Source: Endomychus coccineus (lineage: Eukaryota > Arthropoda > Insecta > Coleoptera > Endomychidae). Taken from it: DNA of 64,000 nucleotides. Under the pieces are notes generated by a model, which had not been told where the DNA came from, made no database searches, and was given only the letters and a program-made list of their open reading frames with translations. How positions within the stretch are numbered: the stretch's first letter is position 1; each line of letters opens with the position of its first letter. Shown here in pieces: positions 34,504-45,367 of this stretch. Made by a program: the position numbers and the translations under genes. Location: the NCBI GenBank assembly GCA_958510875.1, contig OY294068.1, positions 181,071,411 to 181,135,410 on the forward strand. The letters are read 5' to 3'.

Positions 34504-36035
34504 AGAATGATGACAAAAATCTTATTCACAACTATAGACCTATCAGCCTTATAAATACTTTTGGAAAATTATTTGAAAAATTATTTGAAAAATGTTTAAA
34601 ATCTCGGTTGCATAACTTTCTGATGAAAAATAAAATTCTCGATTATAAACAGTTTGGTTTTCAGTCAGGTATAAGGACAGAATGTTTGGATTAATAAATC
34701 ACATTAAAAAAAAATTAGACGGAGGAAAAAAATATGTTGCAGTGTTCCTTGACTTAGCAAAAGCATTTGACACGGTTCCTCACCCATCACTGTTAAACAC
34801 TCTCGAACAATATGGAGTAAGAGGCATTGTATTGGAGATTTTCAAGAACTATTTACTAGAGAGAAAACAAACTGTCAGAATTAGAAATACGTACAGCAAC
34901 ACTGATGATATACAGATAGGAGTACCTCAAGGTACGGTTCTTGGACCCCTGCTTTTCATTACTTACTTCAACTCTTTACTAGACACACATACGGGCGGCA
35001 CTATAATATCATATGCTGATGATACAGTTCTAGTTTTTGAAGATAACACATGGCACACTGTTAAGGAAAAGGCTCAACATGGCATATCCATAATTAAAAC
35101 CTGGCTAGACTTCAACAAACTGTCTTTAAATGTAGGCAAAACGTCATATATAGCCTTTTCCCTGACAGAAGCAACCAGACTTGATTTCTCTAAATTAAAA
35201 TTATTGATAAAACCAAATACCTGGGTATAATTATTAACAAACACCTTAAATGGACAGACCACATTAATACCTCAACAGCAAAACTACGAAGATTCATATA
35301 TAAAATTTATGAGCTACGAAAGCTTATAAATAAAAAATTATTAGTCATTCTCTTCCAATCGTTAATTGAATCTATCCTAAGATACGGTATTGCTGTGTGG
35401 GGTGGTCTTTATAGTAATGCCTTACAACCCCTGACCGTTTTTCAAAATTACTTTATTAAAATAATACTTCGAAAAAAAAAATGTATTCTACAAGCTTACT
35501 ATATAATGAAGAATTTCTGAGTATACCCTCACTGTATTATCACACATGCTGCATATTCATCTACAAACATTCCTATTTGAAAAACCAATCCAACACATAA
35601 GCATGAAACTCGGTCAAAAGTCAATAACATACTAATAAGTCCTTTTTATCAGAAAGATGTTAACCAGAGGTTCATTACGTCAATAGCTCCTAAAATAATC
35701 AACTCTTTACCACCAAACATAAAAAACTAAACAATCTTAAAGCTTTCCAAAAAAAATCTAAACAGTATGTAGGTAAAAACCGAACAAAATACTTAAATAT
35801 CATATAAATACTGTAAATACATATATTTATTAATTCCAAACAATGTAATCTTAATGTAAAGCATCCGAAATTTGATTTGCTTAATATTATTATATTATTA
35901 TATACGAATAACAATAATAAATTGTATCCGTACACATACTAGGTGTATATAATTTAAGAAAATATTATTATCTGTAATACTTAATTTGTTCAATAAATAA
36001 ATAAAATAAATAAATAAATAAAAAATAAATATCAA
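34504..36035 (+). pseudogene. LINE relic with AT-rich 3' tail (Jockey/Daphne-like)
   Basis: Coding similarity begins immediately after foldback C with NYRPISLINTFGKLFEK (near 34530). The main open frame, 34682-35230, carries YVAVFLDLAKAFDTVPHPSL, IQIGVPQGTVLGPLLFITYF and SYADDTVLVFEDN, so the RT catalytic YADD is intact. Coding continues in a shifted frame after 35225 (GIIINKHLKWTDHI, KLRRFIYKIYELRKLI, SILRYGIAVWGG). The copy ends in a simple tail of AATAA-type repeats at about 35990-36035, a normal LINE 3' end. The 5' part is missing, either truncated or lost with the foldback insertion. Frameshifts inactivate it. Confidence 0.85.
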
Positions 36036-36039
36036 TGTG

Positions 36040-37450
36040 CTAGATAGTAAGTGGGCAGTTATCGCATTCGAAATTTCAAGTTATTATTTCCTTAATAGAA
36101 TTGCGCTGTCTACTCTCTCGATACTATTGGAAATTGATAAACTCGAAAATTAGACTTCTAACTACGCGCCGAATTTTTATTCAACCACTTCATAACTGCT
36201 CACCATGTGTAAAACATATTATTTCAGCCGTTATTCTAGATGATAAATAGTGCAGATAGATATTCAGATTCCAGACTGTTACAAACAAAGCGCTATGCTA
36301 GCCAAGGTGTGGGACTATGTACACCTTGATGCTAGCTAAGGAAATATCTTTACAAATAATACAGAACATACAGATCAATAAATGAACCACAGACCTTTGT
36401 TCTATAAAATGAACTATGATCAATCGATAACACTGACTTTCCTCACTTTTGTTAGCAAAATAGGTTTCGGACGCTTCTACGCAGTGGCGTACCTATAGGT
36501 GAAGTGGCGCCCGTAGCAAGTGTTGTAAAGTGTTTGAAAATTCATAACCAAATTTATTTGTTTCTCGCTCTACATAGGTGAGATATAGTTAATTTGTACT
36601 ACACAATGAATCATTCAAAGTGATTAAAATTACTTTTTAATGTAATAAATGTGGAAACAAGAAACACAACAACAAAACATCTATTTACAGTGTCACCATT
36701 AAAGTCCGCACCAAATGGGAATTTGTTTTAGAAATAGCATTGGTGAAAATTCGATGTCAGGAACGGTTTCTGATTCAAATTCAAACAGTGGTGACCAAGC
36801 GATCTTCGTTAGCTGTCAAATTTGACATTTGTTGCAGAAAGTGGCGGAAAATGGCATTTATAAATCAAATTTGATTTGAAAAAGAAGTTTCTACTGCAAT
36901 TTAATGTACGCGTGCAAATTTTCAAAAGTCTAGGATGCAGTTGCAATTTTTGATATTTTTATCTAACAAAATATTTTTTACAAATCCAAAGTTTACTTAA
37001 CTGGTAAAAATTAATTCATTTGTGTAATATTCAACGTCACATGTCAGTTCCGTGATAAGTATTTTATTTACTTTCCATATTTTTAAATACTAAAATTGAA
37101 CCTAAAAAAAGTTTCAATAATTTGATCGTTCTTTTGAAAATACACGAGTAATTTAATCTTATAAAATATTAAATGTATGTAAGATATAGGGAAACTGTCA
37201 GAAGAAGGTATTGTTGTAATCAAGTTAATGTCAATGTGACAGCTAACTTGCAATTTATTGACCATGGCCAACTTGCTGTTTTAATAATTTACGCGTACGT
37301 CTACTATTTAAGATTATGTGATTGTCAATGTCTGTCATCTAAAGGTTACCTGTCCTGTTGATGGGTTATGTGTTGTCTGTGACAGTCTGAACTGTGATAA
37401 TGATCCATCAATCGATGAATTTGTCTGTCATGTAAATTTTACTTGATTAT
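36040..37450. other. gene-free stretch with a hairpin
   Basis: At about 36297-36336 GCTAGCCAAGGTGT pairs with ACACCTTGATGCTAGC (a bulged stem). At 36483 GCAGTGGCGTACCTA looks like a hAT left end, but I found no right end. Nothing else is supported. Confidence 0.4.
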
Positions 37451-39255
37451 ATTAGCAGTCACAAACGTCAAAATATGTCGAATCCATTTTACACCGTTTG
37501 GGATTGAATTTCGGAAAATTCGTTTTTAGCGGGTGCCCACTTCGTATAAGGAACATGTGCAAAGTTTCAAGTCGGTCTGCTCTATAGTTTTGAAGATTTC
37601 GTAATGAGTGAGTGAATGAGTAAGTGATATATAGCGTTGAAAGCATTTGTTTATTACGTGGTAGTAGAGTTAAGTTATATCTTTCCAAATTTCGCGGCAA
37701 CGGGGAGCGCGTCTTGGACTCCTCTTGTGGTCGGCAGCACTGCGAACTGCGATCGGAATAATTTAAATTCTTAGGAATATGAACCTCCATTTTTGGTTTA
37801 TTGATTCATTACTTTAAATATGTTATTATTTTTTGAGTAAAAGGTGGAGTTCTTAGGTGTTCTGTGACTAAGTTATTTGTCGATTAACGTGATTAACGAT
37901 TTCGGGGACAGTGTTGCAATGTGAAAATCTGAAAAACTTTGTTAATCGTTCACGGCAACTATATAAATGGCAAAACCTCGAAGCTACCTTACGGTCTTTT
38001 AACTGTACTAAGTTCATGTTGAAAATATCAACAATTTGTGGGATTAGGGTCTAACCATTAAAATGTAACAGTAAAACTATTTTTCGCGGGATGAAATACT
38101 GTGTCTCAAGTTTAATCTTTTCACCCACCCTCCTCGCTTCCTGGAATCTCAAAACTGAAATCAGTGTTGAAGGACACTTATTGATACAATTTGGCAGATT
38201 GCTTCCGAAAGTAGAACCACCGCTGGAAAAAGTGTATCAAATGACGAAGAAAGTACATTGATGGTGATGACAACCACCAATAATACATAGTCCATGATAA
38301 GCACAGAAAAAAATAAAACTCGTTACTTTTCATCAACCCGTATAAAAAATAATTCTATTGTATATTTGAACCATAGTTCTCTCTGATTTACGGTTACGAC
38401 TTAGTTTAAAGCAGAAAAACCGTTCTGAATTCTAATTTTTCGAGTTTCAACAGTGGGGTCGTAATAGAAACGTAATTTCCTTGGTTTTATGACTACCTAT
38501 TCCACCACATTTTATGTTTCCATTCTTAAAGCAAGTTTACTGCTAATACTCCCGTTAAATAGTTGTTATCTGCCGTGCAATTTATTTTTATTTTCAAATC
38601 GTCTCTTTCTGCTTACTGCATAGATGTTTTATTTCGTACTTATAGTGCCCATGGTTAATTTGCAGGATCATCGGCAGGATCAGATAAATTTAATAGTATA
38701 GTTATTTTCGAATAGTTAACATAGTCAGCCGTTATTATGTGATTATTATCTATGTCAAATGGAAACAATTAAGTGTTTCTGTTACTTTATTTGAGAAACG
38801 CTTCGATACTACAGTTTCACCATTACTGAGCCATTTCTTGAACGTAATGAGGTTAAATTATAGGCGAAGGGGCTACCCTATTGTTCAACTAACTATCATA
38901 AATAATGTACTAGGGCCTGCAAATGCTTTCATTCAGTTTAATCTATTGCATCTTTGTGGTATCTAGTTGTTAACTCATTAGAGGATTCCACTCTGCGTTC
39001 AATATATTGTTATTCAAATGTAGATCTCTCCTTTCTTCAAGAATAAAGTAGTTAGAAGAATTTATTCAGAAACTTTTTAATCGGATGCAAATACCAAGTA
39101 CCCAAATATGTTCGGTTAATTGATCCGTAGGAACAGTCAGCTAATACATAATAAGTAATAATAAATAATAATAATAGTGTAAGAGCATTTTCCAGGAACC
39201 TATCGTCAAAGGTAACTCAGAGGCTGATTCGAAAATCAATTTTTAATAAACTTAT
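37451..39255. other. gene-free stretch
   Basis: The minus-strand frame 37790-37452 is long for its length class but shows no domain and coincides with a repeat-like GAGTGAGTGAATGAGTAAGT tract. The frame 38739-38966 also has no domain. Confidence 0.4.
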
Positions 39256-39261
39256 TGAGTT

Positions 39262-39505
39262 CAAGGAATTTTAGAAATAATTTCGTATTGTTTCAATGAG
39301 CTTAATTAAAATTACTTATTGTTACGAAAATTTCAAACAGAACCATTAGAAGATAGGTGTACTATAATAAAAGCCAATGGGGTGCAACTAAGGACTCAGT
39401 TCACGTCTGGTAACCTTGTTTAAACAGGATGTCCTTAGATATGTCCAAAAAGTGAATAAAACTTTTGTTTTACTGTCGGTAATGCAGCATTGTGCCGTGC
39501 CGTAT
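39262..39505 (+). repeat. LTR-like repeat, plus orientation (possible solo LTR)
   Basis: This is the counterpart of 15487-15715 in opposite orientation. It has a TATA-like ACTATAATAAAAGCC, the shared CCAATGGGGTGCAAC and GTCTGGTAA blocks, then GAATAAAACTTTTGTTTTAC as a poly(A)-signal region. No adjacent gag/pol remains. Divergence between the two copies suggests old insertions. Confidence 0.5.
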
Positions 39506-39739
39506 TGTACGTGTGCAATATATCCAATGCTTTGTTACGTCACGATTGAGCGCGCAGACCTTGTGTTATAGAGGTTGTTGTTACGCACGCACATACGCAC
39601 ACATAATACACCATCTCAAAAATAGTCTAGATGAATTCAGAAAAACTAGAAACAAATAATTCCGGAAAAATCCGGAAGAAAAACTACTCCGATTACATTA
39701 TAGTTACTTTCCTAAAGGACGTATAGTGAGGGTAGTGCA

Positions 39740-40314
39740 GGGGGCCAAATCTGGAGAAGATGGTGGATGACGAACCTATTCGTAGCGCAATACATGCAAT
39801 TTTGCGTTGTCCTGGTCGAAGAGCACTTTTCTCTTAGCGAAATGCGGCCGCTTTCTCTTCAAATCGGCGTGGAATCGATCCAACCACTCTTTTCAAGGTA
39901 ATCGATATGGAGAATACCGTTAGCATCCCAAAAATCTGTCACCATGACTTTGTTGGCCGATAAGCCCACTTTGGCCTCCTTCGACTTCGATTCGCCAGGA
40001 CTTGTCCACTGTTTCGCCCGTTCTTTGGTCTTTGGTGTGTTGTGCTAGATATGGATGGAATGCGGAACCCATCTGGCAGATAGCTATCTCATATTCAAAA
40101 AAAAATTATAACAAGTGATGGTTTGCGTAATATTTTTTCCACTCAAGAAATAATGTTTAATCAAGACTTTTCCATGTTCACAAAAATCTTCAACGTTACT
40201 TGCTTTCCATAGGTGTCGAAACAGAACTGTTGGTATATCACAAACGTCACATGGGATTTTCGATTGTGGCGTCATCTGTATTATTGTTCAGGGACTTTTC
40301 ACCTTGCCTTGGTA
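39740..40314 (-). mobile_element. mariner fragment, same family as 177-2768
   Basis: The right end (GGGACTTTTCACCTTGCCTT then GGTA) matches the family terminus. The left end is truncated. Minus-strand remnants include QSKIPCDVCDI (near 40260), KHYFLSGKNITQT (near 40150-40110), and on the lower part the block around ITLKRSGWIDSTPI-like coding and KMRSSTRTTQ-like frames near 39850, with many breaks. It is about 575 bp and non-functional. Confidence 0.75.
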
Positions 40315-40319
40315 TGTCA

Positions 40320-41290
40320 AATTCCCTAAGTAAATAGATGAGTTTGAGAATGATTTACAAATACTTAAACCATTGTAACCTAATGATATCAGAAGATATA
40401 GAAACGAAGTGGTTCGTTTTAATTTATGCAACTGCGATAGCTACTAGTATATGATTTACTCAGGATTAACTTGAATTTTTATGATTTTAGAACAATCGGA
40501 ACATTCTAATTTCGATTAAGCTATACCATTATAGTATATTATATTGTTCATCGTGAAATTTCATCACATCTGAATACCAGAGAAATAATTAACTTATGAA
40601 CATGCTTCAAATGCTAATCAGCTCTTGATTTTATGTAAATTGATTATCAATTTATGTTATTATGGCTTCCACCCACATCCAAATAGAAGCACGTGCATAA
40701 ATCATTTTGTGAATGGCCAGTAAACGTACAGGATGCCCCAGAACAAATATATCTGGAAATTGTATTTCAATAACATGATTCGTGATTCCATAACTTCTGA
40801 ATATATATACTGTGAATTCATTTCAGAACCATTTATTCTGAAGATCTAGAGATGACAGATGCTCGAGCATTCCTATAACTTCCGAAATGCTTCAACGCAG
40901 ATGCCTGTAGATCTGAGACATTTATTAAGGGTCTATTATCTGAAATCCAACGAATTTGTCTTGCACTTTCCTACAAAACAGAAGCTGCAATTGAAAGAAT
41001 TATTCATTTTATCTAATTCTCCCATTAGTGCGTTTCATTTCCGTAACAGTTAAGTACTTTGGATATCTAGAAACGAACGTCTATAAATGTTGCATGTTTC
41101 TTGATGGGTGAAATGAAAGTAATCCCTAGTTATTTTTATTAATGCTTTGAAAATGAAGTAGAAAAAGATTGAGTATATTGACAGAAGCTTGAGACCTCGT
41201 TTGAGACCAATGCCAATAAAAGGTCTATTGTTGTTTGTGTTGCAAATCTAACCCAGAATATCCAGGTTTTTTACCCCTGAAAGTTTTTCT
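40320..41290. other. gene-free stretch
   Basis: The open frame 40859-41053 has no recognisable domain. No element ends were seen. Confidence 0.35.
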
Positions 41291-41295
41291 TGTTT

Positions 41296-41890
41296 TCATT
41301 AACCTTCTCCTCCAGCAAGGTGGATGTCACAATTCCTAATATGATGATGTCAGGTACAACTATTCCTATGAGGTCTTCCATATCCATGATCAGAATCACC
41401 ACCAACAGCACCTTCTCATGGGATGATCATCTGAAGTCCATTGCGAAAACCGCTTCACAAAAACTTGTTTTTCTATTCCGTGCAAAGAGCTACTCTACAT
41501 CCCAGAAGCTCCTCATAACCTACAAGGCACAGATTCGAACTGCCCTGGAGTACTGCTCACATGTTTGTAGTTTGGCACACAAACATACACTGAAGCTTTT
41601 GGATTATATGCAGAAGAGAGCTATTCGTCTGTTTGATGATGTCACACTCACGAATTCATAGACCTCTCTAGAAATCGTAGAAAGGTGAGCGATCTCCCCC
41701 AACTTCTTCCTACCAGACTTAAATTTTCTATCGAACGGCCAAGTTGTGAAAATCTTTGCCAAGTGAGGTCTTTCTCTATGCCTATAACAAGAAATCGAAT
41801 GCCTATCTCCTTTCCCAACATCCCCCCCCTGGATCACACGATGTTCTTCGAACATTATAGGTTTGTCTCTCGTAAAGTCAAAATATATAG
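41296..41890 (+). pseudogene. LINE ORF2 3' fragment, same family as 51240-52325
   Basis: The frame 41290-41661 reads SKVDVTIPNMMMSGTTIPMR, then RITTNSTFSWDDHLKSIAKT, ASQKLVFLFRAKSYSTSQKL and MQKRAIRLFDDVTLT. It is nearly collinear with the post-RT part of the minus-strand copy at 51540-52325. A stop at about 41659 is followed in another frame by the terminal block (LLPTRLKFSIERPS, 41685-41897). Confidence 0.8.
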
Positions 41891-41924
41891 AAAATAATCA
41901 TTCGCCTTCCTGCAAAACTACAAT

Positions 41925-42085
41925 ATTGAGTTTTGGTTGCATCAAACTACTACATTATCAGATCCTATTTCAAAGTTCTTGCCAACTCCTCATTGATATC
42001 ATCGACCTGTCTCTGGCTTGTTCCTCTGGTTTCATTGGAAGATATAGGGGCTCTAGATGTGAAAGAGGTGGAGACCATATCCCGT
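41925..42085 (-). pseudogene. small LINE fragment, inverted relative to its neighbour
   Basis: The DNA matches 51945-52090 in the same orientation as that copy (TTGAGTTTTGGTTGCATCAAACT, then a TTATCAGATCC block and GGTTTCATTGGAAGATATAG), so it is a minus-strand piece of the same LINE. Together with 41296-41890 on the plus strand it forms a head-to-head pair, which suggests a twin-priming inversion. Confidence 0.65.
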
Positions 42086-42229
42086 TTCTAATGGCCGTTC
42101 GTATTTAAAAATTTTCAGATCACTTTAAGGTGAGGAAATGGGATTTGAATTGTTTAGGGGCGGGAATTCCTTGCAAGTGGTACTTCTACCATTCACCTTC
42201 AGATTTCAAAATAAAATCAATAGTACTTT

Positions 42230-43290
42230 ATGCGTCATTATGACAATAGTATTCTTCTGGTATAAATAAAGGATAGATCCACAGACTCAAACTTGGTCTT
42301 ACGTGTTAACTACATTTTTAACAGCTTGAAAAGAGGCTCTCAGGTTGTCTCGATATATACAGAGTTTTCTAATGCATTAGTACTTTATGTGTCATTATGA
42401 CAATATTGTTCCTCTGGTTATAAATAAAGAGTAGATCCAGAGACTCAAACTTGGTATTATATGTTAACTTCGTTTTTAACAGTTTGAAAAAAAGCTCTCA
42501 GGTTGTCTCGATATATACATGTCATTATGACAATAGTGTTCCTCTGGTTATAAATAAAGAGTAGATCCAGAGACTCAAACTTGGTCTTACATGTTAACTA
42601 CATTTTTAACAGCTTGAAAATAGGTTCTCAGGTTGACTTGATCTATACAGATTTTTCTGCTGCAGTTGACCATGTCAATCATTAGGTGCTTCGAAGTAAA
42701 CTTTGCTTTAGGTATTTTCAATCGTCTTCAACATGGAGCAAGATTTGGAAACTGGAAGAATCCAAAGGGCGAAATTGCGAGGGTTTATTTCTGACGAGAT
42801 TTCCACTGTAGCCCTATAATATTTTGCTTGTTTTTAACAGATTTGACTCAGAAGTTGAGAAATAGTAGTGTATTGTTGTTTACTGACGATGTGAAGCCTT
42901 TTAGGTAGATTAAGTGTCTGAAAGATACTATTTTCCTTCAGGATGATCTAAATTCTTTTTTTGAATGGTGTGTGGAGAATAAAATGACTTGGAATATAAA
43001 CAAGTGTCATAAGCTCATATTTACAAGACAAAGAGACCCCATTAACTTTGTGTACTCAATTGACCACACCCCTCAATATCAAAACTGAAATATCTGATCT
43101 TGGTGTTCTGTTAGATTGTAATATCACATTTTCAAGTCACATAAATCAGATTACATTCAAGGCTATGAAGGTACATGGCTTCAAGCAGATATCCTAAACT
43201 GATTCTTCAATATTCACCTTTAAGAATTGTTCTCTTGACAGACCCAATCTGGAATACTGCTCAGTGGTTTGGTATCTTTTACACAATGCA
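42230..43290 (+). pseudogene. Jockey-like RT relic with internal triplication
   Basis: The 5' part codes for KDRSTDSNLVLRVNYIFNSL, KRGSQVVSIYTEFSNA, the RT block around the first catalytic Asp (normally YTDFSKAFD). This segment is repeated three times (42234, 42391, 42521) before the reading continues with DLIYTDFSAAVDHVNH near 42640. Downstream, broken frames give LLFTDDVKPF near 42877-42905 (the YADD block, T for A), FFEWCVENKMTWNINKCHKL near 42955-43015, ISDLGVLLDCNITFSSHINQ near 43090-43150 and PNLEYCSVVW-like near 43245. A dead fragment. Confidence 0.78.
42234..42650 (+). repeat. three-unit tandem repeat inside the RT relic
   Basis: GTCATTATGACAATA recurs at 42234, 42391 and 42521 (spacings 157 and 130). 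Each unit also has AGATCCAGAGACTCAAACTT (or a one-base variant), TGTTAACT.C.TTTTTAACAG and CTCTCAGGTTG. The first and second units end in CTCGATATATACA. Only the last unit leads into the rest of the RT. Confidence 0.85.
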
Positions 43291-43299
43291 TAGTGAAAT

Positions 43300-43995
43300 A
43301 CAAATACATTTCGTGTTAGCAGTCAGTAGGCAAAGCTTTGGTTCACCTCGTTGAACAATGACAACACGTCCTATAGTCGCAGACAGCTGTTTCGTCCTTC
43401 TCATGGGCTCGACAGTGACATGAGGCATACGTGAAGTCATCGATCAACCACCTAGGAAAGTGATATAATAAAACACCCTGAACGTATTTGGCGAACCCAA
43501 AAGTTCCAACACCATCTGCCGGAAAGCAGGTTTCGAACTGAGAGTGCAATTCACAATGATACGCGTTACTAGGTTCAACAGATTGAAAGAGTCCAAAATG
43601 CATATTTAATGATTGCAGCTTTTAAACCTGGTTATCGGAGAGAGGAATTTGAATAAGGATTAAAAGCAGTATAATTTTACATTCTTTGGAAGCAAGGAGA
43701 ATTTTAATTGATACGTACTTCCTACAAAAGGTTATCAATGCTGCCAGGGGCTGCCCCCAATTGTTAACCCTAGTTAGGTTGGGAATCCCCTATAGAAATA
43801 GGTAGCCTGATATTTTCTTTGTACTCTGCCATCGTATTAATTATGGTGTTGATGAAGCCATTTCCTTTTTAGTTTGTAAGGCTAATAGTTTAGCTAACCA
43901 AATAATTGTTTTTGACTCCACAATTGGAGAAATTTAAAGAATCTTTTGTGATATTTTTACCTGAATAAATAATTAGGTTACGGTAGGTTAGGTTA
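43300..43995. other. gene-free stretch
   Basis: The minus-strand frame 43603-43343 includes CAGCTGTTTCGTCCTTCTCA, a motif type common in retroelement 3' regions, but I cannot assign it. Nothing else is supported. Confidence 0.35.
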
Positions 43996-43996
43996 G

Positions 43997-44100
43997 ATTA
44001 GAAGCAAAGGGGGTACAATAAACAATCATTATTGGTTCTTATGAGTGCTAAGATTTACTTGATTACAATATTTGCATCAGATATCAACAAAGTTAGGTTA
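43997..44100. repeat. subtelomere-like unit, copy 1
   Basis: TTAGAAGCAAAGGGGGTACA, ATAAACAATCATTATTGGTT, then GATTACAATATTTGCAT and ATATCAACAAAGTTAGG. The same unit occurs at 47476-47580, 47667-47765 and, partial, at 47772-47817, always bordered by TTAGG-like repeats. Confidence 0.85.
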
Positions 44101-44185
44101 GTAAGTTATGTTAGGTTAGGTTAGGTTGGGTTAGGTTAGGTTAGGTTAGGTTAGGTTAGGTTAGGTTAGGTTAGGTTAGGTTAGG
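44100..44185 (+). repeat. TTAGG telomere-type array 1
   Basis: About 15 near-perfect TTAGG units, with slightly degenerate units at the left. TTAGG is the canonical insect telomere repeat. The array lies between non-telomeric sequences, so it is interstitial in this window. Confidence 0.95.
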
Positions 44186-45170
44186 TTCCTGGAAAGCAGG
44201 AGCCTCTTCTTTTGCGCGGAGCCTGAAAACCGCAACCAGGCGCGTCCCCAGGTGGCGGATAGGGGAATGCTCAAGGCCCTGTTGCCAGCAGGGTCAAGGG
44301 TAGGAGTAGACATGCTCCCGCGGACCAACAGGCACCCAGACCCCGGATAGAATGTGGGACTCCCAGTCACATGTTCCTGACAAGAGGGTGACGGATAGAT
44401 TGCGGCTGATACGGAGAACCATATGTTCCGGAAGAGTAAGTTATCCCATCATAGATAACTTACTGAAACACACAGGAAAGATCGACAAACAGATTGAGTA
44501 CTGAAACACAGGTACCATAATATTGGGAAAAACAATATTTTGGTACAAAACGAGACACCACAGGAAACATCCATAGCGTGATGGAGTACTGGAAACCCAG
44601 AAACCAGAACAACATGGTCAAAACGAAACAGTCAGGAAATATCAACGAACCGATAGAGTACTGAGACTGAGGGTACCTTGATATTGTGGAAAAGCAATAT
44701 TTCGGTACAGATACATACAGGAAAGATCCATAACGTGTTCAAGTACTGGAACCCAGAAACCGGAACATCGGTAAAATACGAAACCTATAGAAATTTATCC
44801 ACAGAGGATAAAACACTAAAACAAAAAAATACCGTAAAATTGGGCATCAACCATATTACGGTATAAACAAAACGTGAACATCTACGTAAACAACGAAGGT
44901 TGATATTTACGTTCAATCGACGTAAATATCAATAATAAACACCCAGAAAGAAACTCAGTTCGATATAAAATCGACATACTAAGAGAAAGACGCAGTCCAT
45001 ATCCTGAAGTAATGTGATAAACGGTCCCGGGATATGGATGAAGATATGAGAGGTTTTAGCAGGTATGCTCTAACGAACTTGAGTGAGTCCTGCACTACCT
45101 GAAGTGATAGATAAAGCTGACGGTGTGCATCAAGCATTTCCTCTCAACAGAAAAAAAAAAAAAAAAAAAA
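44186..45170 (+). mobile_element. TTAGG-associated poly(A)-tailed element, copy 1
   Basis: Starts directly after a TTAGG unit with TTCCTGGAAAGCAGGAGCC and ends CTCTCAACAG plus A20, followed at once by GGTTAGG. It has three zones: a GC-rich 5' part (44186-44430, containing CCCAGGTGGCGGATAGGGGA), a middle of alternating internal repeats and stem-loops (44435-44932), and a 3' part with another stem (44997-45037). No RT or other protein is encoded on the plus strand. A-tail plus fixed 5' junction inside telomere repeats resembles the arrangement of telomere-specific LINEs (TRAS/SART type), so a non-autonomous derivative of such a LINE is the leading guess. Tandem amplification of unit plus TTAGG array is the alternative for its copy number. 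Confidence 0.75.
44435..45037 (+). repeat. series of stem-loops and alternating internal repeats in copy 1
   Basis: Stems: 44435-44464 (AGTAAGTTATC / GATAACTTACT, perfect 11); 44512-44546 (GTACCATAATATTG / CAATATTTTGGTAC, one mismatch); 44673-44708 (GTACC..ATATTG / CAATAT..GGTAC); 44829-44864 (ATACCGTAA / TTACGGTAT); 44900-44932 (TTGATATTTACGT / ACGTAAATATCAA, perfect 13); 44997-45037 (CCATATCC / GGATATGG). CAGGAAA marks four internal units starting at 44473, 44561, 44633 and 44718; each also has GTACTG, and units 1 and 3 carry the GTACC hairpin while units 2 and 4 carry CCCAGAAACC. Confidence 0.85.
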
Positions 45171-45367
45171 GGTTAGGTTAGGTTAGGTTAGGTTAGGTTA
45201 GGTTAGGTTAGGTTAGGTTAGGTTAGGTTAGGTTAGGTTAGGTTAGGTTAGGTTAGGTTAGGTTAGGTTAGGTTAGGTTAGGTTAGGTTAGGTTAGGTTA
45301 GGTTAGGTTAGGTTAGGTTAGGTTAGGTTAGGTTAGGTTAGGTTAGGTTAGGTTAGGTTAGGTTAGG
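45171..45367 (+). repeat. TTAGG telomere-type array 2
   Basis: About 39 perfect units (197 bp) between the A tail of copy 1 and the 5' end of copy 2. The perfection shows that it is young or actively homogenised. Confidence 0.97.

Noticed and set aside
36483..36535. hAT-like left end GCAGTGGCGTACCTA
   Set aside because: No matching right end (TACGCCACTG) at a plausible distance. A TACGCCACTG word at 33850 belongs to foldback C.
37452..37790. Minus-strand 112-codon open frame
   Set aside because: No domain, biased composition, overlaps a GAGTGAGTGA-type simple tract. Probably chance or unknown repeat.
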